In this document: piece after piece, positions 50,644-59,705 of the stretch | Position numbering within the stretch: the first letter of the stretch is position 1 | Layout: each line of letters opens with the position of its first letter | Origin: Adhaeribacter swui | GTDB taxonomy: Bacteria; Bacteroidota; Bacteroidia; Cytophagales; Hymenobacteraceae | NCBI RefSeq assembly: GCF_014217805.1 | Contig: NZ_CP055156.1 | Location: forward strand, 4,780,585 to 4,844,584 | Direction: 5' to 3' | Length of the DNA: 64,000 bases | Notes under the pieces: model-generated | What the model was told of the DNA's origin: nothing | Seen by the model: the letters and a program-made list of their open reading frames with translations, nothing else | Database searches by the model: none | Program-made: the position numbers and the translations under genes

Positions 50644-53367
50644 ATGCCAAAAAGATATTATGCTTACCTGTTAGGGTTGGTTTTGCTTGCTTCGGCCGGT
50701 TTGTATGGCTATTATAAATGGCAAAAAGCCCAGGAAAAGGTAAATCTCTGGACTTTAGTACCCGACGATGCCGTTTTTGTAGCCGAAACCAAGCGAACCA
50801 ACCGGTTTCTGCAGCAATTAAAAAATACCGGGGTTTACGATAACTTTTCGCGCCTGCCTTTTTTTACCAGCTTACAGGAAAACATTGCTTTACTGGATAG
50901 CGCCGCTACCCGGCGGCTGACACTGCGGGAGTTTTTAAGCCGCAAAAGAATAATTACTTCTTTACACGTAACCAGCAAAACCGATTTTGATTTGGTTTTG
51001 TACTTGCCTATTAGCACGGTAAGTGAGCACCGGTACGTGCGCAATGTAATTGATAATATAACCAAAAGCAATTTACTGTCTTCAGAAGAACAAGATTACC
51101 AGGGATATAGCATTACCTCGGTCCGGAACAATCGCTCGCAGGGCACTTTTTACTTTTTTACTTACCGCAATAATTTAATTATCAGCCCCACAGTAAGTTT
51201 ATTGCACCAGGTAATCCGGAAAATTAACCGCACCAACTTACAATCGCCGATACAGGAATACACCAAAGTAAATTTTTTTAAAAACAGGACTAATCTGGGG
51301 GCACTCTTTATTAACTACCGGTATTTGCCACCGTTTCTGGCGCTACTATTAAAACCCGAAGTATACCCCGAGGTAGAGTTTTTTTCTAGTTTATGCCGCA
51401 GCAGTTTATTAAACTTTCAGGTAGATAATCAGAAGTTTACTTTAAATGGTATGTCGCTGCCTGAAACTTTACCGGGCTCTTTGTATCAGCAATTTATAAA
51501 TAAAACTACCCGGCCATCGCATTTATATCCGCTGGTGCCGGAGCGTACTGCTATTTTTATTCATTTTGAGGAAGCGCAATTTACTACCTGGCACCACAAC
51601 GGGCAAGCAACCGCGGAGGCTATACCTAGCCCGGCGGTACCGCTTGTAGATTCGCTCCGGGGTTCTTTTAAGCAGGAATTAGCTATTTGTTATTTAGCAG
51701 CGGCAAACGAAAACTCAACTCCTGATAAGGTGGTGCTGGCGTATACGCCCCAACCAGATAAAATCCGAAACTTTATTCAGGAATTAAATCAGGTTACTTT
51801 AATGGGGAATGCTGCCCGGCGGGCGGGCCGCTACCAAATTCAAGAAGTGGGCGTACCGGAGCTGCCCCAAAAGCTTTTTGGTAAAGGGTTTTGGGGTTTT
51901 ACTAAAACGTTTGTGGCCCAGGCCGATAGCTTTTTGTTGTTTGCGCCCAGCGAAGAAGTTTTACGGGGCTACCTGCAAAATATCCGGGATAAAAAAGTGT
52001 GGGCGAATAATACCGGGCACCAAAGCTTTATACAACAAAGTTTACCTCAGGCCAATGCCAGTTTATACGTAAATACCAACTACGCCTGGAACATCCTGAA
52101 CCGGTATTTGCTCGAAGATAAAAAGCTGGGCTTGCTGCGGTACGAACGGTTTTTTAAAAATTTCGGGCAAATTAGTTTGCAATACCTGGCAGATAAACAA
52201 CAATTAACTACCCGTTTTTTACTGCAACACCAACCGCAAACCAAAGCTCCGCAACAATTAAAACAAATATTTCAGCAAGAACAGGAAATTGCGTTTGCAG
52301 CGCCGCTTGTTTCGGGGCCTGCGTTGTTTACTGGTACTTCCTCCACGCGTAACAAAATTCTGGTTCAGGATTCGGCGCAGGTTTTATACCAGATTGCCGA
52401 TGATGGGAAAGTGGTTTGGGCCGATTCTTTAGACAGTAAAATTACCAGTCCTATTTATCCGGTTACGCTGGGTGCGGGGTCGCAGCCAAAATACGTTTTC
52501 TCGACACGTAATCATATTTATTGCTTAAACCAGGAAGGGAACGATGTAGAAAATTTCCCTTTTAACTTAAGCGATTCCACAACTATTCAAAACCTGACGG
52601 TAATTAAACCCGGCGGCGCGAATAATTTAAATTTTCTGGTGAACGATGTGCAAGGTAACGTTTACCTCTACGACCAGCAAGGTAATTTGCTGCCCGGTTG
52701 GGAGCCTAAAGAAATGCCGGGCAAACTGGCAATGGCGCCGTATTACTTACAGATTAAAGGCCGGGAGGTGTTTATTTTGATTTTAGAAAACGGCTACACC
52801 TACGCCGTAGACCGGAATGGTGCCAATTACCCCGGCTTCCCGATAAATTTAAAAGGCCGTTTTTCGGAACCGCTTATTGCCCAGCCCGGCTCCAGTTTCC
52901 GGAATACCCGCTTTGTATCTTTAACCCAGGACGGCGAATTAATCACGTTTAATTTAGCCGGCGAAATAGAGAAACGCCTGGCTTTTGCCCGACCGTCGCG
53001 CCGAACTACGTTTCATTTAATTCCGGAAAACAGCGGTAAATCGTTTTTAATTGCGCGGCAGGATTTAGGCCGGGTAACCTTGTACGATGCCGAACAAAAA
53101 CTAATCATGGAAAAAAATTTCGTAACCTCGGCACCTAAACTGATTCAGTATTTTTACTTTGATCCGGCCAATATTATTTATGCGATTACCGAAAAAGGAC
53201 CAGAGAAAACGTATTTCTACGATATCAATATAAAACTTATTGGCACCGGACCAGTAACCAACCAATGGCCTATACAGCTAGATTATAATTCGATGCTGCA
53301 ACAATTTCAGTTGTATTTATCCCACGACAATACCTTGCAAAAAATCATTTTTAGTACCCAGCCTTAA
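50644..53367 (+). CDS. Large membrane-anchored protein with C-terminal propeller-like repeats
   Basis: 907 residues. One N-terminal helix (YYAYLLGLVLLASAGLYGYY) followed by charged residues serves as anchor, with the rest periplasmic or outside. Residues ~35-560 resemble the DUF3352 type (WTLVPDDAVFVAETKRTNRF, long alpha/beta region). Residues ~570-900 contain repeated blades such as VLYQIADDGKVVWADSL, NHIYCLNQEGNDVENFPF, VYLYDQQGNLLPGWEP and YAVDRNGANYPGFPI, a pattern of FG-GAP/PQQ-like beta-propellers. I do not know a function. It is convergent with corA with only 3 bp between stop codons. Confidence 0.75.
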   Translation: MPKRYYAYLLGLVLLASAGLYGYYKWQKAQEKVNLWTLVPDDAVFVAETKRTNRFLQQLKNTGVYDNFSRLPFFTSLQENIALLDSAATRRLTLREFLSRKRIITSLHVTSKTDFDLVLYLPISTVSEHRYVRNVIDNITKSNLLSSEEQDYQGYSITSVRNNRSQGTFYFFTYRNNLIISPTVSLLHQVIRKINRTNLQSPIQEYTKVNFFKNRTNLGALFINYRYLPPFLALLLKPEVYPEVEFFSSLCRSSLLNFQVDNQKFTLNGMSLPETLPGSLYQQFINKTTRPSHLYPLVPERTAIFIHFEEAQFTTWHHNGQATAEAIPSPAVPLVDSLRGSFKQELAICYLAAANENSTPDKVVLAYTPQPDKIRNFIQELNQVTLMGNAARRAGRYQIQEVGVPELPQKLFGKGFWGFTKTFVAQADSFLLFAPSEEVLRGYLQNIRDKKVWANNTGHQSFIQQSLPQANASLYVNTNYAWNILNRYLLEDKKLGLLRYERFFKNFGQISLQYLADKQQLTTRFLLQHQPQTKAPQQLKQIFQQEQEIAFAAPLVSGPALFTGTSSTRNKILVQDSAQVLYQIADDGKVVWADSLDSKITSPIYPVTLGAGSQPKYVFSTRNHIYCLNQEGNDVENFPFNLSDSTTIQNLTVIKPGGANNLNFLVNDVQGNVYLYDQQGNLLPGWEPKEMPGKLAMAPYYLQIKGREVFILILENGYTYAVDRNGANYPGFPINLKGRFSEPLIAQPGSSFRNTRFVSLTQDGELITFNLAGEIEKRLAFARPSRRTTFHLIPENSGKSFLIARQDLGRVTLYDAEQKLIMEKNFVTSAPKLIQYFYFDPANIIYAITEKGPEKTYFYDINIKLIGTGPVTNQWPIQLDYNSMLQQFQLYLSHDNTLQKIIFSTQP

Positions 53368-53370
53368 ATT

Positions 53371-54504
53371 TTAAAAAGACCGCAGCCAGCCTTTCCGGTA
53401 GAAAAAATATAACTGCCCAACCAATATCAAAAACATAATTCCTAACAAAATAACGTAGCCGTAAGGGTGGTACAACTCCGGCATATTCAGGTAATTAATG
53501 CTACCATCCGGATTTTCGCGGGAGAAGTTCATGCCGTAAACCCCGGCCACAAAACTTAATGGAATAAAAATACTGGAAATAATGGTTAGCACTTTCATGA
53601 TTTCGTTCATGCGGTTGCTCACATTTGCGAGGTATAATTCCGTTAAATTGCCCATTAACTCGCGGTAATTCTCCACAATATCCAGCACTTGCACAATATG
53701 GTCGTACACATCTTTAAAGTAGATTTTTATTTCGTCCGGAATGGTTTGGTTGTCGCTGCGTAAAATTTCGTTGAGTTTGTCGCGCTCCGACCAGGCTATC
53801 CGGCGAACTTTTAACAGCTCCCGCTTCATGTTTAAAATATCATTCAACTGCTTTTTGTGCGGCTGCTGAAACAGGGCATCTTCCAGGTCTTCGAGGTATT
53901 CGCCCACTTGCGATAACACCGGAAAATAATTATCGATGGTAACATCCATGATGGCGTAAGCCATGTAATGCACTGGACGTTTGCGAATAACGCCCCGGCC
54001 TGACCGGATGCGGGCGCGTAAAACATCCAGGCAATCTTCGTAATCGCTCTGGAAAGTAATAATATAATTTCTTCCCGTAAAAATGGAAATCTGATCATCG
54101 TCGAGGCAATGGTTGGGCAGGAATAAGATCATGCGGGAAATAAAGAATAAGTTTTTCCCTTCGGTGTCCATCTTGGGTCGTTGGTAATCGCTGATTACAT
54201 CTTCCATTTGCAAAGGATGGATGGCAAAGTCGGCCATTATTTTTTCCAGTAAGGCAATATTGCCATAACCCCGGACATCAATCCAATGCTGTTGATGGGA
54301 GTGCGCCTGGAAATAATGCAGTAGTTGGTCGTAATCGGTGTATTCCTTTTCCTGAAAATTCTCTTCATCAAAAGAAATTAAAAACAAACGGGGTTGCAGC
54401 GCATCATCGGGTACATACAGGTAGCCGGGCCTTTGACCTACTTTTTTGGCAAAGGTATTTTCTTTTAAAGCTTTGGATTTTGAAAACGAACGGAAAACTT
54501 TCAT
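53371..54504 (-). CDS. corA: CorA-type magnesium/cobalt transporter
   Basis: 377 residues. A large cytosolic N-terminal domain (~1-300) ends in a long stalk helix, and two membrane helices at the C-terminus follow (IISSIFIPLSFVAGVYGMNF and YVILLGIMFLILVGQLYFFY). The signature loop YGMNFS is present after the first helix, and the C-terminal tail is basic (YRKGWLRSF). CorA is a pentameric Mg2+ channel. Length is somewhat longer than E. coli CorA (316), as is common in this phylum. Single gene. Confidence 0.95.
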   Translation of the reverse strand: MKVFRSFSKSKALKENTFAKKVGQRPGYLYVPDDALQPRLFLISFDEENFQEKEYTDYDQLLHYFQAHSHQQHWIDVRGYGNIALLEKIMADFAIHPLQMEDVISDYQRPKMDTEGKNLFFISRMILFLPNHCLDDDQISIFTGRNYIITFQSDYEDCLDVLRARIRSGRGVIRKRPVHYMAYAIMDVTIDNYFPVLSQVGEYLEDLEDALFQQPHKKQLNDILNMKRELLKVRRIAWSERDKLNEILRSDNQTIPDEIKIYFKDVYDHIVQVLDIVENYRELMGNLTELYLANVSNRMNEIMKVLTIISSIFIPLSFVAGVYGMNFSRENPDGSINYLNMPELYHPYGYVILLGIMFLILVGQLYFFYRKGWLRSF

Positions 54505-54593
54505 ACAAACAAATTTAACAACCCAGAATTTACTCCTGTTTAGAGTGGCAGCAGCAATTACCGGGCACCCAAGCTAGTACGAATTTTAATAAG

Positions 54594-55196
54594 TTAAGGC
54601 TGTTCCGTACGGACTTCTACTTTTCTTAATTTCTGCAACCGGGCTCGGAGCAAAGATTCTTCGGTTTTAGCAACCTGAACGGTTAAGGTACAATTTTCGG
54701 CAAAATCCTGATCTATAATTTTTAAGGCGGCTTCTTTTACCAGATTCATTACATCGCTTAATTGCTCGTAGCTAAAGTGTAACGTTAACTGGCTTTGTTC
54801 TGTTTTTTGCACAATGGTGGCGGCCGCCAAAGCTTCCTGTGCCGCCGTTTTATACGCCTGAATTAAACCGCTTACACCTAGCTTGGTACCGCCAAAATAA
54901 CGAACCACCACTACCAACACATAAGTTAAGTTCACCGATTTTAGCTGCCCCAAAATAGGATCGCCGGCCGAGTGGTTAGGTTCGCCATCGTCGTTGGCCC
55001 GGTAAACGCTGCCGTCGGCGGCTAAGCGGTAGGCATAACAATAATGGCGCGCATCGAAATACTCCTTTTTTAAATTATTTAAAATTTCTTTAATCTCGGC
55101 TTCCGAATTTACCGGGTAAGCAAAAGCCAGAAACTTGCTGTTTTTTTCTTTGTACAACCCGGTGCTGGGAGCCGCTATGGTAAGGTACTGACTCAT
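54594..55196 (-). CDS. YigZ/IMPACT family protein
   Basis: 200 residues from the ATG at 55196 (a TTG two codons upstream is rejected). The N-terminal UPF0029 domain has KNSKFLAFAYPV, ARHYCYAYRL and DDGEPNHSAGDPIL, and the conserved VVVRYFGGTKLGVSGLIQAY. The C-terminal ~70 aa is a DUF1949-like ferredoxin fold. These proteins are linked to translation control in eukaryotes (IMPACT); the bacterial role is unclear. It is divergent from a membrane-protein gene. Confidence 0.93.
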   Translation of the reverse strand: MSQYLTIAAPSTGLYKEKNSKFLAFAYPVNSEAEIKEILNNLKKEYFDARHYCYAYRLAADGSVYRANDDGEPNHSAGDPILGQLKSVNLTYVLVVVVRYFGGTKLGVSGLIQAYKTAAQEALAAATIVQKTEQSQLTLHFSYEQLSDVMNLVKEAALKIIDQDFAENCTLTVQVAKTEESLLRARLQKLRKVEVRTEQP

Positions 55197-55264
55197 GAAC
55201 AAGTTTTATTTTCGTGGCAAAGGTACTCATTGCTCCGAACTATTTTTATTCACTACTTTTAATC

Positions 55265-56923
55265 ATGCTGGCAACATTACTTATTTGGTTTTACATCGCG
55301 TTTATCACTTTTACTTACGGCGTACTCTGGTTTAGGCTGCTGGCAAAAGCGGGCTACCTAACCCGAGAAGCACAGGTGCCCATCGAGGTTGTATTGGTAG
55401 CGGGGAGCGGCGTACTTTCGGTAATTTTAGGTATTCTGCATTTATGCCTGCCGGTAGCCATTACGTTACACGTTTTCATTCTGGCGGGTAGTTTCGTAAT
55501 ACTTTGGTTCTGGAAAAACAGCCTGCGGTGGTTTTGGCAACCGCTTAAAATTAGTGGCGGTTATAATAAGCTTTATTCCGGTATCTTGTTTTTGCTGGCT
55601 ATCCTGGTTTTAATGCACGCGGCCCAACCGGTTATTAATCCGGATACCGGCTTGTACCATGCCCAAACCATTCAATGGTTTAGTAAATACCGGATTGTGC
55701 CGGGTTTAGGAAACTTATACGGGCCGTTGGCTTTGAATTCGCACGCGCATTTGTTAATGAGTTTTTTTAATTTTTGGTTTTTTAGCGCCAAAGTTTTTAA
55801 TCAAACCTGGGTAAGTTTTATCTTTTTGCTTTACTGTTCGTACGCTTTGCGCCAGGGGTTTATTTTTTTAAAATCGAAACCTGGTTATGCTGTTTATTAT
55901 TTTGGTTCGCTGTTCTGGGGTTTGGTTTTTTTCCGGGATTGGATTTCGTCGCCAACGCCGGATACCGCAGTAATGTTCTTTTTCTTTTTTCTATTTGGCG
56001 TACTTCTGAGCTTCAATAACAAGGAATTAGGGTGGGAAGTAGCTTTTTTATTTTTCTTGCTGCCGGTGCTCCTCACTTTTAAACTTTCGGCCGTTTACGG
56101 GGGCATTATCGGCGTGGTCTGGCTTATAATTTTAAAAAAAACAGTTCCTGTGGAGTGGGTAAAACTTTTAATAGGGCAAGGTTTACTGGTATTGATTCCT
56201 TATTGCCTCCGGAACGTCATTTTAACCGGGCATTTATTTTATCCGGTAATGGGGCTTGATTTATTTCACCTGGATTGGGCCGTGCCAGAAAACTGGATTA
56301 ACAGCTACCAGGAGGGAATTTCGGCTTACTCCCGCGCCCCGGTGGCTAATTGGAGTTTTTACCAAAATAAGTCTTTCATGCAATGGGTACCCGTTTGGTG
56401 GGAACAACAAAATAGACCGGATAAGTTATTTTCCATTATCTTGATGTTATTGTTGCCCGTAATGATCTGGCAATTTTTTAAAAATTATAAGCAAAAAAGA
56501 AACCATGAGTTAACTGCTTTATGGTTGAGCGCTTTTCTGGCCAGTTTAGCCTGGTTCTATACGGCGCCGGCATTCCGGTTTGGCTACGGTTATTTAGTAC
56601 CCACTTTACTTTTAGGCATACTGCTGTTAGTCCGGAATAAAATTACGTATCAGGTTAGTCTTTGTATGGGTTTATTGATGGGTTTGTACGGCATCAATGG
56701 CATTTACAAACAAATTGCCCGACAAAATTTTTCGGTGTTCTGGCCCGCCGATTATCCTATTCCAGTTACGGAAGTTAAGCAAATAAATAATACGGCTATA
56801 CACGTGGCACCCGGTATTGGCAGATGCTGGAGTTTATTGCCCTGCACGGTTCCTGAATGGGAACCCAACTTAGAAATGCGCGGCCCAACCGTAGAAGAAG
56901 GCTTTCGAAGAAAGATTGATTAG
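55265..56923 (+). CDS. Multi-spanning membrane protein (LIC_10190-like / GT-C-like)
   Basis: About 552 residues with 11 or more hydrophobic helices. The first helix MLATLLIWFYIAFITFTYGV suits the ATG at 55265; a GTG at 55214 would add 17 residues but lies only 17 bp from the divergent gene start. The extracytoplasmic loop has PDTGLYHAQTIQWFSKYRIVPGL then ALNSHAHLLMSFFNFW, which resembles a family of Bacteroidota/Leptospira membrane proteins and is compatible with a lipid-linked sugar transferase. Being at the edge of a polysaccharide gene region, it may act in O-antigen assembly. Exact role unknown. Confidence 0.7.
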   Translation: MLATLLIWFYIAFITFTYGVLWFRLLAKAGYLTREAQVPIEVVLVAGSGVLSVILGILHLCLPVAITLHVFILAGSFVILWFWKNSLRWFWQPLKISGGYNKLYSGILFLLAILVLMHAAQPVINPDTGLYHAQTIQWFSKYRIVPGLGNLYGPLALNSHAHLLMSFFNFWFFSAKVFNQTWVSFIFLLYCSYALRQGFIFLKSKPGYAVYYFGSLFWGLVFFRDWISSPTPDTAVMFFFFFLFGVLLSFNNKELGWEVAFLFFLLPVLLTFKLSAVYGGIIGVVWLIILKKTVPVEWVKLLIGQGLLVLIPYCLRNVILTGHLFYPVMGLDLFHLDWAVPENWINSYQEGISAYSRAPVANWSFYQNKSFMQWVPVWWEQQNRPDKLFSIILMLLLPVMIWQFFKNYKQKRNHELTALWLSAFLASLAWFYTAPAFRFGYGYLVPTLLLGILLLVRNKITYQVSLCMGLLMGLYGINGIYKQIARQNFSVFWPADYPIPVTEVKQINNTAIHVAPGIGRCWSLLPCTVPEWEPNLEMRGPTVEEGFRRKID

Positions 56924-57023
56924 TTGCGCGGTTGATTAACCAATATCAAATCAGCAATCCAGCAAAATTTTAAAAATCTACCTGGATGATTTTGATAACC
57001 TTCGACTAAATATAAAAAACAGA

Positions 57024-58136
57024 TTATTTCTGATTGGCAAAGAAGGTTTGAATGTGATCACAAACGCAATAAACCATGTCTTGGGTCATGCCGGGCCAGA
57101 TGGGTAAACTTAAGCAGGTTTGCGCTAGTTTTTCGGTAATCGGGAAAGCGCCCATGGCAAATCCTAAATGCGCATAAGCATTTTGTAAATGCGGCGGTAT
57201 TGGGTAATGAATGGCCGTTTCTACGTGGTGCGATTGTAAATACTGCTGCAAAGCATCGCGTTGCTCGGTCCGGATTACAAACAAGTGGTAGACCGGCTCG
57301 GCTTCGGGCAAAACAGCGGGTAAAATAATTTCAGGAACCTCTTTTAAGTAAGTAAAATAAGAAGCAGCCAGTTGCCGGCGAGCTTGGTTCCAGGATGGTA
57401 AAAACGGCAGTTTCAGGTTCAGGTAAGCTGCCTGCAACTCATCTAGCCGCGAATTGTGGCCGATAATAGTATTTACATTTTTAACTTCAGAACCGTAATT
57501 GCGCCGTAATCGAGCCTTATAATTAAATTCCGGACTATTGGTAGTAATGGCACCAGCGTCGCCGAAAGCCCCTAGATTTTTAGTTGGGTAAAAACTGGTG
57601 GCGTTTGCTTTGCCGAAACTACCGGTTAATTGCCCCGACCAATGGGCGCCGTGCGCCTGGGCATTATCTTCCACCACCGCTAAATCGTATTTCTGGGCTA
57701 TCGCCATTATGGCCGACATGTTACACGGTTGGCCGTATAAATGCACCGGCATTATAGCCCGGGTTTTATTGGTTAGCGCTGCTTCAATTTCAGTTGGGTC
57801 CAGATTATACGTAAATACATCGGGTTCAACGGGTACGGGTACGGCGCCCACCTGCGACACGGCTAACCAACTGGCAATGTACGTGTTGGCGGGTACGATT
57901 ACTTCATCGCCCGGCTGTACCCCAGCTATTTCCAAGCTAATAATTAAAGCATCCAGACCATTGGCTACACCAATACAGTAGTTCGTTTGATTAAACGCCG
58001 CGTAAGCTTGTTCGAAGGCCGCTACTTCCGGGCCAAGAATATACTTTTCGGATTCGAAAAAACAGGTGCTTTTTTCTTTAAATGCTTCTTGTATTTGCGC
58101 GTTTTGCCAGGAAAAAGATAAAAAGGGTACGTACAT
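57024..58136 (-). CDS. DegT/DnrJ/EryC1/StrS aminotransferase (FdtB/QdtB-like)
   Basis: 370 residues from the ATG at 58136. PLP-dependent sugar aminotransferase. Motifs: NGLDALIISLEIAGVQPGDEVIVPANTYIAS (cofactor phosphate region), VVEDNAQAHGAHW, and the PLP lysine in ATSFYPTKNLGAFGDAGA. The C-terminal half (HYPIPPHLQNAY) fits the VioA/FdtB group, which makes dTDP-3-amino-3,6-dideoxyhexose. The divergent FdtA-like gene 150 bp away supports a dTDP-Fuc3N or Qui3N pathway. rmlA and rmlB are not in the window. Confidence 0.9.
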   Translation of the reverse strand: MYVPFLSFSWQNAQIQEAFKEKSTCFFESEKYILGPEVAAFEQAYAAFNQTNYCIGVANGLDALIISLEIAGVQPGDEVIVPANTYIASWLAVSQVGAVPVPVEPDVFTYNLDPTEIEAALTNKTRAIMPVHLYGQPCNMSAIMAIAQKYDLAVVEDNAQAHGAHWSGQLTGSFGKANATSFYPTKNLGAFGDAGAITTNSPEFNYKARLRRNYGSEVKNVNTIIGHNSRLDELQAAYLNLKLPFLPSWNQARRQLAASYFTYLKEVPEIILPAVLPEAEPVYHLFVIRTEQRDALQQYLQSHHVETAIHYPIPPHLQNAYAHLGFAMGAFPITEKLAQTCLSLPIWPGMTQDMVYCVCDHIQTFFANQK

Positions 58137-58219
58137 AAGCAAAAGTACAGTTAAAATTTAAACCATATAGTTGGGTGGCTTAAATCTTCGGAATAGGCAA
58201 GGGAATTTTATATTCCTGG

Positions 58220-58227
58220 TATCTTTG
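58220..58227 (+). promoter_or_regulatory. -7 box (TATCTTTG) of the FdtA-like gene
   Basis: TATCTTTG matches TAnnTTTG, 56 bp before the ATG. There is no convincing -33 TTG. Confidence 0.5.
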
Positions 58228-58283
58228 CCGGATTATTGAATAAAATTTAAAAAATCTGCTTTTAAAGCTGTTGTATTGCTTAC

Positions 58284-58712
58284 ATGTTGGAACCACTAAT
58301 TGGGGGGCCGGAGCCGGCTCTTTTTGCTGCTGATTTTACGGGTGATGCGCACCGGGGTTATATTGTATCTACGCAACGAGCCGCCAATTTGCCGTTTGCG
58401 ATCCGGCGGGTTTTTTGGTCGTTTGGCATACCTGAAGATCAGCTAAAAGGCGACCACGCGCATCGGCTGGACCGCAAAATATTGGTGGCTTTACAGGGCC
58501 AGATTACCATTGAAACCGAAACCGATCAAATAAAACAATTTAGATTAAACTCGCCGTTTCAGGCGCTCTACGTACCGGCTCTGTGCTGGATTAAACTGCG
58601 GTATTCGCCGGGAAGTATTTTGTTGGCCTTATCGTCCACGGATTTTGTGGAACAGGATTATATTTATAACTACGACGAATTTAAGCAACTGCGTCAATCA
58701 ACGAACCAATAA
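58284..58712 (+). CDS. WxcM-like cupin, sugar 3,4-ketoisomerase (FdtA/QdtA family)
   Basis: 142 residues, a single cupin domain. RRVFWSFGIPEDQLKGDHAHRLDRKILVAL contains the GDHAH motif typical of FdtA/WxcM enzymes that convert dTDP-4-keto-6-deoxyglucose to the 3-keto isomer. FQALYVPALCWIKLRYSPGSILLAL and DFVEQDYIYNYDEF are the usual C-terminal signature. It prepares the substrate for the divergent aminotransferase. A GNAT/FemAB-like gene starts 2 bp downstream and may supply the missing N-acetylation step (inference). Confidence 0.9.
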   Translation: MLEPLIGGPEPALFAADFTGDAHRGYIVSTQRAANLPFAIRRVFWSFGIPEDQLKGDHAHRLDRKILVALQGQITIETETDQIKQFRLNSPFQALYVPALCWIKLRYSPGSILLALSSTDFVEQDYIYNYDEFKQLRQSTNQ

Positions 58713-58714
58713 GT

Positions 58715-59674
58715 ATGTGGAAGCGGTTACCAGCTGCCGGCATTAATAAAAACCAATGGGATGCTTGCGTAATCAGCGACTCATCTGGTTTAGTTTATGC
58801 TTTATCGTGGTATCTGGATGCAGTAGCGCCTAATTGGGAAGGTTGGGCAAAAGAACAAAACAACGAATATGTAGCCGTCTTGCCAATTGTAAAACGAAGG
58901 ATAGCTGGTAAACCGGTAATTACGCAACCTTTATTAACGCAACAATTTGGACTTTTCAGGCTAAAGCCATCGATAGATTTAACTAAACTTTGGCAGGAAC
59001 TACTTCTGAAGATTTTTAAACCGGGCAGCGCCGTGGAGCAATATTGTTTGAAGCCTTCGGATTTTAAAATTTTAAAAAATTTACTACCCGTAATACAAAA
59101 AACAAATTTAGTATTACCGCTACATCTAAGTTATCGGGAAATAAAAACGGCTTACCACTCCAACCGCATCCGGGATTTACATAAAGCCACTCTGGCGAAG
59201 CTACAACTTCAAAGGGGTAATAATTGCTGGCCCGATGTATTCCGTTTGTACCAGGAAACCATTTTGCCGCGGTTAAAACCCAATCAGCAAACTATTCTAT
59301 TAAAAATTATTCCCCAATTAATAGAGGCGGCCATAAAACAAGGTTTAGCTTATACGTATGTGGTTTTGTTACCCAACAAACAAGTAGTAGCCGGTGCCAT
59401 TTTTATTTGTTACAAAAACCGGCTCACCTACCTGTTGCCCGCAGCCTCCAAATCAGGTAAAAAAGTAGGTGCTAGTACGTACTTGATTGACCAGGTTTGC
59501 CAGCAATTTGCCGGCTCCGAGGTAGTATTGGATTTCGAAGGCAGTTCTAAACCAGGCTTAGCGCGTTTCTATCAATCTTTCGGGGCCCAGCCGGAAGTGT
59601 ATGGGATACTGGAAAACTATAACTTTTCGCTAATTTTAAAAATCTTTTATGCTTTAAAAAAATATAAGAAGTAA
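58715..59674 (+). CDS. FemAB/GNAT-like acyltransferase
   Basis: 319 residues with two GNAT-like halves, as in FemAB and Acetyltransf_6 proteins. Motifs include LVYALSWYLDAVAPNWEG near the N-terminus, a central YHSNRIRDLHKA segment, and the acyl-CoA region VVAGAIFICYKNRLTYLLPA with DFEGSSKPGLARFYQSFGAQ near the end. The gene is 2 bp after the FdtA-like gene and 31 bp before wzx, so it is part of one operon. It could N-acetylate the 3-amino sugar or modify the polysaccharide or peptide; the family does not decide this. The C-terminus is basic (FYALKKYKK). Confidence 0.78.
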   Translation: MWKRLPAAGINKNQWDACVISDSSGLVYALSWYLDAVAPNWEGWAKEQNNEYVAVLPIVKRRIAGKPVITQPLLTQQFGLFRLKPSIDLTKLWQELLLKIFKPGSAVEQYCLKPSDFKILKNLLPVIQKTNLVLPLHLSYREIKTAYHSNRIRDLHKATLAKLQLQRGNNCWPDVFRLYQETILPRLKPNQQTILLKIIPQLIEAAIKQGLAYTYVVLLPNKQVVAGAIFICYKNRLTYLLPAASKSGKKVGASTYLIDQVCQQFAGSEVVLDFEGSSKPGLARFYQSFGAQPEVYGILENYNFSLILKIFYALKKYKK

Positions 59675-59705
59675 CGCCGCCCAAGAGCTTTATTTACAAC
59701 CAGCC

